Shown piece by piece: positions 42,961-48,139 of a stretch of DNA of 48,139 nt; position 1 is the first letter of the stretch; every line of letters starts with the position of its first letter. Location: positions 1-48,139 of the forward strand of contig JAAFIL010000027.1 in the NCBI GenBank assembly GCA_013297775.1, read 5' to 3'. A program made the position numbers and the translations under genes. The notes beneath the pieces are model-generated. The model did not search any database, had not been told where the DNA came from, and saw only the letters and a program-made list of their open reading frames with translations. Source of the stretch: Bacteroidota bacterium. Lineage in GTDB: Bacteria > Bacteroidota > Bacteroidia > B-17B0 > Aurantibacillaceae.

Positions 42961-43359
42961 GACCTTTCCAAAGTTGTGAACGCTTTACAAACCTATCTCG
43001 TCCTTGTTTAGCGAAGCGTAACGAGGACGTTTGAGAACTGCGTTTGTAACGCAGATAAAGCTATGGTGTAGGCGTTACAAACGCCCCTTTAGCACGTCCT
43101 CGTTTCCGCTAACACTCAAACAAAGACGAGGGCGAGGGAGTTGTTGCTTTACACTTTACCGCTTTTGAGGTGTCTAAAAACACACCATACATTCAATAGA
43201 TCGCTTTCATCCTGAGGACAAACTCGCAAAATAATTAGCCATTGCATCTTTGATTTTATGGACATTCTTGTCCTTTAAGTAACTTTCAGAGGAATCGGTT
43301 AGGGCTTCCCTTGCAAAAAAGGATTCAACGTTCTTTCCAAAGTTGTGAATGCTTTATAA
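42938..43359. repeat. 53-bp imperfect direct repeats flanking hairpin element copy 3
   Basis: Positions 42938-42990 and 43307-43359 align without gaps. Both contain CTTTCCAAAGTTGTGAA and both begin TCCCTT, and they differ at roughly ten positions. The hairpin element at 42997-43130 lies between them, only 6 bp from the left repeat. The 891-bp gap 42577-43467 thus contains an AT-rich region (42577-42795, expected to hold the promoter of the patatin/WG operon), the GC-rich element, these repeats, and the yceI promoter. Confidence 0.65.
42997..43130 (+). repeat. 134-bp hairpin-forming dispersed repeat, copy 3 (complete)
   Basis: It is the same length and nearly the same sequence as the copy at 11077-11210, starting CTCGTCCTTGTTTAGCG and ending AAACAAAGACGAG. 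A few substitutions (for example in the right terminal arm) show that the copies have diverged independently. It forms the same nested hairpins. Confidence 0.85.
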
Positions 43360-43431
43360 TCTAAACAACTATTCTTAAACTCAATCTTTTTAAATTCATA
43401 AAAATTTAACGTTAGTACAAATCAAAATTAG

Positions 43432-43450
43432 ATGTTGCAACATATATTTG
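43432..43450 (+). promoter_or_regulatory. yceI promoter with overlapping palindromic operator
   Basis: The perfect 12-bp palindrome ATGTTGCAACAT (43432-43443) is joined at its last base to TATATTTG (43443-43450), an exact TAnnTTTG -7 box. The ATG of yceI follows 17 bp later. A symmetric site over the promoter is where a dimeric repressor would block transcription, and the MarR-family gene just downstream is the obvious candidate. Confidence 0.65.
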
Positions 43451-43467
43451 TAGTCTAAAAATAAATT

Positions 43468-44055
43468 ATGAAAAAAGTAAAACAAACATTAGCATTGCTT
43501 GCCTTCAGTATGGGGCTAACCGCACAAACCAATTGGAAAGTAGATGCCAGCCACAGTAAATTAGGTTTTTCGGTAGTACACATGATGATTAGTGAAACCG
43601 AAGGTACTTTTAAAGTATATGATGGCAAAGTGAGTTCTCCAAAAGAACTAGATTTCACGGGTGCTACCATTGATTTTTCGGTAGATGTTAATTCAGTGAA
43701 CACCGAAGATGAAAAACGCGATGGTCATTTAAAAGGTGAAGATTTTTTTGATGCAGCTAAATTTCCGAAGATGATGTTTAAAAGCACATCTATGAAAGCA
43801 AAAGGAAAAATGATGTACGATTTAGAAGGAGATTTAACCATCAAAGGCGTTACCAAAAAAGTAAAATTACAAGCCGTAGGCGCACCTAAAATTGTGAAAG
43901 ATCCTTGGGGAAACATGCGCTATGCGTTTAAAGTGATTGGTAAAATTAATCGTAAAGATTATGGCTTAACTTGGAACGCTGCCCTCGAAGCAGGAGGTGT
44001 AGCCGTAAGCGAAGATGTTAGCTTAAACATTACCATCGAACTAACCAAATCGTAA
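43468..44055 (+). CDS. YceI-family exported lipid-binding protein
   Basis: A 195-residue protein with a signal peptide (MKKVKQTLALLAFSMGLTAQ) and a complete YceI domain. The hallmarks are WKVDASHSKLGFSVVHM at the start, GTFKVYDGKV, EDEKRDGHLKGEDFFDAAKFP in the middle, and DLTIKGVTKKVKL. YceI proteins are lipocalin-like barrels that bind isoprenoids or polyisoprenoid lipids in the periplasm; several are induced by stress. The promoter carries a palindromic operator, and a MarR regulator gene follows about 130 bp downstream, so repression by that regulator, with release on a small lipophilic ligand, is likely. Confidence 0.95.
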   Translation: MKKVKQTLALLAFSMGLTAQTNWKVDASHSKLGFSVVHMMISETEGTFKVYDGKVSSPKELDFTGATIDFSVDVNSVNTEDEKRDGHLKGEDFFDAAKFPKMMFKSTSMKAKGKMMYDLEGDLTIKGVTKKVKLQAVGAPKIVKDPWGNMRYAFKVIGKINRKDYGLTWNAALEAGGVAVSEDVSLNITIELTKS

Positions 44056-44149
44056 TTCGAAAAGGTTAAAGCCACTCGTTTAGCACTTGTTAAAATTAAC
44101 CTCAATAATTGAGTTTAATAAACATAACAAGCATTTATTCTATAACTTT

Positions 44150-44175
44150 ACTCCAACTTACAACAAAGTTGGAGT
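44150..44175 (+). terminator. Stem-loop between yceI and marR
   Basis: A perfect 10-bp stem (44150-44159 with 44166-44175, ACTCCAACTT/AAGTTGGAGT) has a 6-base loop and is followed by TTTCTTTTATT. It ends only 11 bp before the marR ATG. It may terminate yceI transcription. It could instead be the operator or attenuator of the marR gene, since it is also a good inverted repeat for a dimeric regulator. The sequence alone does not decide. Confidence 0.55.
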
Positions 44176-44186
44176 TTTCTTTTATT

Positions 44187-44636
44187 ATGTTATTAGAACT
44201 CGAAATTCAACAGCAAAAATTTAAAAGCCCTGCGCAAAAATTGGCCGTCAATATTATTTACACCAGTAACTGGTTAAACTACTATTACGAATCCATGTTT
44301 AAAACAACAGGCTTAACCATTCAACAATACAATGTATTGCGCATTTTAAGAGGGCAACATCCTAAACCCTCTAACTTAAAACTCATCCGCGAACGTATGC
44401 TCGACCGAATGAGCGATGCCTCGCGCATAGTGAATAAATTAAAACAAAAAGGACTTATCGAACGCCACGAAAACAAAAACGATCGGCGAAACCTTTCTAT
44501 TTTAATTAGCGACCGCGGATTACAATTATTGCAATCCCTCGATTATATTGATAACGACGTAAAAAAACGTTTCAACAAACTAAACGAAGCCGAACAACAA
44601 CTCCTCAACAACTTACTCGACCGCCTCAGAGGATAA
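44187..44636 (+). CDS. MarR-family transcriptional regulator
   Basis: A 149-residue winged helix-turn-helix protein. The first helix pair (QKLAVNIIYTSNWLNYYYESMFK) is a dimerisation region. The DNA-binding part reads TIQQYNVLRILRGQHPKPSNLKLIRERMLDRMSDASRIVNKLKQ without its outer residues. The wing is IERHENKNDRRNLSILISDRG, with the Asp-Arg-Arg pattern typical of MarR. I chose the ATG at 44187, because the longer frame from 44109 adds a leader unlike MarR proteins and runs through the stem-loop at 44150-44175. It is predicted to repress yceI and perhaps itself. Confidence 0.92.
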   Translation: MLLELEIQQQKFKSPAQKLAVNIIYTSNWLNYYYESMFKTTGLTIQQYNVLRILRGQHPKPSNLKLIRERMLDRMSDASRIVNKLKQKGLIERHENKNDRRNLSILISDRGLQLLQSLDYIDNDVKKRFNKLNEAEQQLLNNLLDRLRG

Positions 44637-44673
44637 TGCCCCTTGCCAAGTTTTAGCTTTACGCATTTTTAAG

Positions 44674-44681
44674 TACCTTTG
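44674..44681 (+). promoter_or_regulatory. -7 box almost touching the rimO start codon
   Basis: TACCTTTG matches TAnnTTTG exactly and ends 6 bp before the ATG at 44688. With the usual spacing to the transcription start, the mRNA would begin at or within a few bases of the ATG, so it would be leaderless. No convincing -33 TTG was found at the right distance. Confidence 0.45.
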
Positions 44682-44687
44682 TGCCGC

Positions 44688-46001
44688 ATGAAAACAAAAA
44701 CACTTAAAAAAAATAAAGTAAACGTAGTTACCCTAGGTTGCAGTAAAAACTTGGTAGATAGCGAAGTAATGATGGGGCAATTGCAAGCCAATAAATTTGA
44801 AGTTGAACACGAAAGCAAATCCGACGATCATCAAATCGTTATCATTAACACCTGTGGCTTTGTTGACAATGCAAAACAAGAAAGCATAGATACCATTTTA
44901 CGCTATGTAGATGCCAAAAAAGAAGGTGCCGTTGAAAAAGTATATGTAACCGGCTGCCTAAGCGAACGCTACAAATCCGAATTAGAAAAAGAAATTCCAG
45001 AAGTAGATGCCTACTTTGGCACACGCGATTTACCCAAACTTTTAAAAACCCTAAAAGCCAACTATAAGCACGAACTGGTGGGCGAACGCTTGTTAACCAC
45101 CCCACAACACTATGCCTACTTTAAAATAAGCGAAGGCTGCGACCGCCCTTGTAGCTTTTGCGCCATACCCCTTATGCGCGGTAAGCATCAAAGCGTGGCT
45201 ATAGATGAATTAGTAACCCGAGCTAAAACCCTTGCCAGTAGAGGCACACGCGAGTTGTTACTAATAGCACAAGATTTAACCTATTACGGATTAGACATTT
45301 ATAAAAAACGCGAACTGGCCAATTTAATAGACCGCTTAGCCGATGTAGAAGGGATTGATTGGATTCGTTTACATTATGCCTTCCCCAGCGGCTTTCCGAT
45401 GGATGTATTAGAAGTAATGAAAAAACGCCCTAACGTTTGCAATTACCTAGACATGCCTTTGCAACACATTAGCGATACCATGTTAAGCAGTATGCGCCGT
45501 GGCATTACCAAACAAAAAACCATTGACTTAGTAAATAAAATTCGAGATACCCTCCCCAACATTGCCTTGCGCACCACACTCATTGCGGGTTATCCAGGCG
45601 AAACCAAGCGCGACCACGAAGAAATGTTGCAATGGGTAAGCACTACCAAATTCGAACGCCTTGGCATTTTTACCTATTCGCACGAAGAAAATACCCATGC
45701 CCATCTTTTAACCGACGACGTTAGCGAAACCATTAAACGCAAACGTGCCGATGCGGTGATGGCTATTCAACAAGAAATCTCCTTACAACTCAATCAACAA
45801 AAAGTAGGGCAAACGTTTAAAGTATTATTCGATCGCAAAGAAATGGATTATTTTGTAGGCCGCACCGAGTTCGATAGCCCCGATGTAGATAATGAAGTAT
45901 TGGTAAAAGCTACTGACTCGAACTATATTCGCTTGGGTGATTTTGCATCGGTAAAAATTACAGAGGCTAGTGATTTTGATTTATATGGCCAATTAGTGTA
46001 A
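44688..46001 (+). CDS. rimO: Ribosomal protein S12 methylthiotransferase RimO
   Basis: A radical SAM enzyme that adds a methylthio group to an Asp of ribosomal protein S12; 437 residues from the ATG at 44688. The N-terminal UPF0004 domain has the auxiliary cluster cysteines Cys18 (TLGCSKNLVDSEVM), Cys56 (INTCGFV) and Cys90 (VTGCLSERY). The radical SAM motif is Cys151-x3-Cys155-x2-Cys158 (CDRPCSFCAIP). LHYAFPSGFP and YLDMPLQHISD favour RimO over MiaB. The last 65 residues form a TRAM domain that holds the substrate. A frame opening at TTG 44679 adds three residues, but the ATG is the normal start. rdgB begins 5 bp after the stop. Confidence 0.95.
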   Translation: MKTKTLKKNKVNVVTLGCSKNLVDSEVMMGQLQANKFEVEHESKSDDHQIVIINTCGFVDNAKQESIDTILRYVDAKKEGAVEKVYVTGCLSERYKSELEKEIPEVDAYFGTRDLPKLLKTLKANYKHELVGERLLTTPQHYAYFKISEGCDRPCSFCAIPLMRGKHQSVAIDELVTRAKTLASRGTRELLLIAQDLTYYGLDIYKKRELANLIDRLADVEGIDWIRLHYAFPSGFPMDVLEVMKKRPNVCNYLDMPLQHISDTMLSSMRRGITKQKTIDLVNKIRDTLPNIALRTTLIAGYPGETKRDHEEMLQWVSTTKFERLGIFTYSHEENTHAHLLTDDVSETIKRKRADAVMAIQQEISLQLNQQKVGQTFKVLFDRKEMDYFVGRTEFDSPDVDNEVLVKATDSNYIRLGDFASVKITEASDFDLYGQLV

Positions 46002-46006
46002 GCAAC

Positions 46007-46609
46007 ATGCGTTTGGTTTTAGCCACCTCTAACCCACATAAATTAGAAGAGATACAACACCTCTTGCCGCCAAGGTATCAGTTGTTAAGTTTGAGTGCTA
46101 TTAATTTTACGCACGACATCGAAGAAACCGAAACAACCTTTGAAGGCAATGCCCTTTTAAAAGCCAATACCATTTGGAACTATCTGCAACAGCACCCCAA
46201 TTATGCAGTTGATGCCGTTATTGCCGACGACTCGGGCTTAGAAGTAGAAGCCTTAAATGGCGCGCCCGGTGTTTACAGCGCACGCTATGCAGGCGAACCT
46301 AAAAACGATGCTGCCAATAATTTAAAATTACTTCAAGCACTCACCAACATTCACCACCGCGAAGCCCAATTTAGAACCGTATTAGCTATCGTTACATCAA
46401 CCCAAAGTAATTGCGTAAGCGGTATTTTAAAAGGCAGCATTGCGTACCAAGCTGTTGGCAAAAACGGCTTTGGTTACGATCCACTTTTTATACCACAAGG
46501 CTACCACGTAACCTTTGCACAATTAACTGCATCCGAAAAAAACAAATGCTCGCACAGAGCCTTAGCTGTAAAATCTTTGTTAGAATTGTTAGCGCATTAT
46601 ACTTTATAA
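46007..46609 (+). CDS. rdgB: Non-canonical purine NTP pyrophosphatase (RdgB/HAM1)
   Basis: Hydrolyses dITP, XTP and related damaged purine nucleotides to the monophosphate, keeping them out of DNA and RNA. The 200 residues show all family blocks: the start VLATSNPHKLEEI, the catalytic Asp in ADDSGLEVEALNGAPGVYSARYAG, the base-recognition GFGYDPLFIP, and the end KNKCSHRALAVKSL. One variation is worth noting: a usual GEF-like segment before GFGYDP is replaced by IAYQAVGKN. It is the second gene of a two-gene operon with rimO. Confidence 0.95.
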   Translation: MRLVLATSNPHKLEEIQHLLPPRYQLLSLSAINFTHDIEETETTFEGNALLKANTIWNYLQQHPNYAVDAVIADDSGLEVEALNGAPGVYSARYAGEPKNDAANNLKLLQALTNIHHREAQFRTVLAIVTSTQSNCVSGILKGSIAYQAVGKNGFGYDPLFIPQGYHVTFAQLTASEKNKCSHRALAVKSLLELLAHYTL

Positions 46610-47017
46610 CCTAACTTAATTCAGAAGCAATTAATAAAGCTGATAAATTTCCCTTTGCGAACTTTGCGCCTTTGCGTGCTATTGCCCGATGAAGCTGATA
46701 GATTTCCTTTTGCGTCCTTTGCGCCTTTGCGTGCCATATCCAATCAACTTAACGCTTTCACTCCAAAGAAAAACTTTTCTAATTACATTTTCTATCAATA
46801 CCCACACGCAACTTATTTGATGATTGCTCATTCCTTTTATCACTTCATCTTTGAGTCCTTCAGCGAAACAACAGTTAAAACTGTAACAAACCCAGGAGTA
46901 AAAGACCGGGCAGATATTGAATGCGGTGAAACTACCATTGCTGGAAGTGTAGTTTGCCCTACCTAATTATTTACTAAGTTTAAAAGGAGTTTTAGTACTC
47001 CCTTTATAAATAAAAAA
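46610..47017. other. Intergenic region with short repeats and a weak hairpin
   Basis: This 408-bp gap contains the tandem repeat at 46637-46736. A short hairpin just before the next gene (around 46983-47005, AAAGGAGT against ACTCCCTTT with one bulged base) may be a terminator. A 103-codon frame across 46655-46966 translates the repeat itself, has no family resemblance, and is not annotated as a gene. Confidence 0.5.
46637..46736 (-). repeat. Two-copy 55-bp tandem repeat of the CGCAAAG family
   Basis: Units at 46637-46680 and 46692-46734 both read AAGCTGATA-ATTTCC-like followed by CTTTGCG repeats and TTTGCGTGC. The reverse complement (GGCACGCAAAGGCGCAAAG) matches the opening of the 152-bp tandem units at 6661-7168. 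So the family occurs in both orientations, each time just downstream of a gene. Confidence 0.75.
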
Positions 47018-47935
47018 ATGAAAAAATTAATTTTGATACTATTGTATATAATTAGTATAAAAAATACTAAAGGTCAATTGTATCAACACTTTATATTTAA
47101 AAATAACATTGTTGGTCAATACGACATGACTTTACAGCCAATTGCACTAAAAGCATTATCATTTTACTATTCAAAACAGTTGGATAGCTCTGCCTTTTAT
47201 TATTTAAAGCTCCTAAAGTCTTATCCTAGCTACTATCAGGGATACTATAACCTTTCGAGAGTTTATTCTTCAAAAAGTGATAAATCACAAGTGTTAACTT
47301 CAATTAGTAATTATATAAGATTATCAGGCTCAGACTGTAAGTGCTCATTCCTAAATTCCGTTTTTGAAAATTTTAAAATGGATAGTACAATTGAGATGTT
47401 ACGTGATTCTTGTTGTTCTAAGTTTTTAGAATACTGCAATAAAGAAAAAATAACAAATCCAAATCAGTATTTACAATTAGAATCATTAGATGGAATTGAG
47501 CAGGAGATACTAGGAAATACTTATCTAAACAAAAACGAAAAAAATGATTTACTAAAATTAAACTTTAAAAAATTTCTTGCAGTTATTGACACTAATAATT
47601 TACCCAGAAAGGATAGTATTGGAAAAGCAATAGCTTATGTTGAATTATTAATTTTACACCTTGATTATTTACCAAACTTACAGTATAGTTTGGGCAAAAA
47701 ATTATTTAAAAATGAAAATAGAGGCTATTTCAAAAAAATGGCTGCCTATATAATTGATAGGGCATTAAGAAATTTGGGTAAACCTCAAATATATGGGACT
47801 TTAATTGAGAAAGATACTGAAGGAAAATTTAAACTTTATAAAGTTGATAAACTCAAAAAAGTTATAAAAAGAAGGCGTAAAATTGGATTTCAAACCATAG
47901 AGGAATTTCAGAAAAATAAAGAAATAACAAAATGA
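47018..47935 (+). CDS. Exported protein of unknown function, possibly TPR-like
   Basis: A 305-residue protein with a short signal peptide (MKKLILILLYIISIKNTKG). Residues about 40-105 look like helical tetratricopeptide-type repeats (ALSFYYSKQLDSSAFYYLK, YYQGYYNLSRVYSSKSDKS). The middle contains two Cys pairs (DCKCS, DSCCSK) and the C-terminus is very Lys/Arg-rich (KLKKVIKRRRKIGFQ). The composition is AT- and Lys-rich compared with the neighbouring rdgB and rimO genes, hinting at a less conserved or transferred gene. I do not recognise a family. Its stop overlaps the start of a very small downstream frame. Confidence 0.75.
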   Translation: MKKLILILLYIISIKNTKGQLYQHFIFKNNIVGQYDMTLQPIALKALSFYYSKQLDSSAFYYLKLLKSYPSYYQGYYNLSRVYSSKSDKSQVLTSISNYIRLSGSDCKCSFLNSVFENFKMDSTIEMLRDSCCSKFLEYCNKEKITNPNQYLQLESLDGIEQEILGNTYLNKNEKNDLLKLNFKKFLAVIDTNNLPRKDSIGKAIAYVELLILHLDYLPNLQYSLGKKLFKNENRGYFKKMAAYIIDRALRNLGKPQIYGTLIEKDTEGKFKLYKVDKLKKVIKRRRKIGFQTIEEFQKNKEITK

Positions 47936-48036
47936 TATTATTACTATCTGATATATATTTTCAAACGTCAATGGGTAAAGTTATTGATTGGCTGAAATTT
48001 TATAGAAAAAAAAATCACTATCAACCGACTAAATAA
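47932..48036 (+). CDS. Possible 34-residue small protein
   Basis: An ATG overlaps the stop of the preceding gene (ATGA) and opens a frame MILLLSDIYFQTSMGKVIDW that continues to a basic end (KFYRKKNHYQPTK) and TAA. The overlap is the usual arrangement for translational coupling, and the basic tail is protein-like. The length is too short to exclude chance, and no homologue is known to me. After it, 48037-48139 holds nothing I can assign. Confidence 0.25.
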   Translation: MILLLSDIYFQTSMGKVIDWLKFYRKKNHYQPTK

Positions 48037-48139
48037 TTAAAGAGTTTGTAAGTGTTTATTGTCATTGCCTTTGTGATTAATTTTTAACGGTGACCTCCCT
48101 TGATTTGTTTAGGTGTCGAATAATGTTGTTTCAATTACT

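Noticed and set aside
42799-43034. Short plus-strand frames in the spacer before yceI
   Set aside because: Two overlapping frames in different registers run through the GC-rich element and into the hairpin repeat; neither looks like protein.
44109-44186. Longer start for the MarR regulator
   Set aside because: The extra 26 residues are unlike MarR proteins and the DNA forms the stem-loop at 44150-44175.
44679-44687. TTG start for rimO
   Set aside because: It adds only MCR and coincides with the -7 promoter box; the ATG at 44688 is the ordinary start.
46655-46966. 103-codon frame after rdgB
   Set aside because: It translates the CGCAAAG tandem repeat and continues through AT-rich DNA; no family resemblance and no ribosome-binding or promoter signal.

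Overview
The window looks like chromosome of an AT-rich Bacteroidota member (Flavobacteriales-like or a related order; I cannot place it further). The evidence is two proteins with type IX secretion (T9SS) type A tails, one with a type B (gliding-associated) tail, promoters with the Bacteroidota -7 box TAnnTTTG, typical families (DUF1573, DUF3108, DUF3606, WG repeats, LytS/LytTR pairs), and weak or absent Shine-Dalgarno sequences. I saw no tRNA, rRNA, CRISPR array, transposase or integrase gene.

Layout. 1-6637 is housekeeping: mdh and valS on the minus strand, then two DUF1573 exported proteins, a DHH phosphoesterase and a small unknown protein on the plus strand. 6638-7334 is a 152-bp tandem repeat. 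7335-10841 is a large secreted Asp-box/PKD protein. 11337-15253 holds a secreted LamG protein, divergent from a LamG-containing LytS-type kinase with its LytTR regulator. 15334-23321 carries a small haem lipoprotein overlapping dnaG, an alpha/beta hydrolase, a DUF3606 protein, a small holin-like membrane protein, a DUF3108 protein, a frameshifted patatin, a phytanoyl-CoA dioxygenase-like protein and a membrane-anchored cytochrome c. 23485-28374 is a 1629-residue adhesin-like protein with Ig-like repeats.

The most unusual part is 28399-42576, all on the minus strand and tightly packed. From its 5' end it encodes an unrecognised 1006-residue protein, a secreted barrel-like protein, a 766-residue patatin phospholipase with no signal peptide, and then an array. 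The array alternates signal-peptide-bearing WG-repeat proteins with orphan copies or remnants of the patatin's C-terminal 220 residues, which carry the catalytic Asp-Gly-Gly. There are four intact WG genes and one broken one, each preceded by the whole patatin or a piece of its tail. Two tail types match two WG types. This is the architecture of polymorphic toxin loci with displaced C-terminal/immunity cassettes. I infer, without proof, a patatin effector with cognate periplasmic WG-repeat partners, diversified by duplication and recombination. A duplicated block of about 2.1 kb (1.5 kb of it apparently identical) shows recent activity.

42577-43467 is a repeat-rich spacer. 43468-46609 returns to ordinary genes: yceI with a palindromic operator over its promoter, a MarR regulator, rimO and rdgB. 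The window ends with an unrecognised exported protein. Three copies of a 134-bp hairpin-forming element (1-122, 11077-11210, 42997-43130) and one 173-bp element with terminal inverted repeats (21718-21890) are probable non-autonomous mobile repeats.
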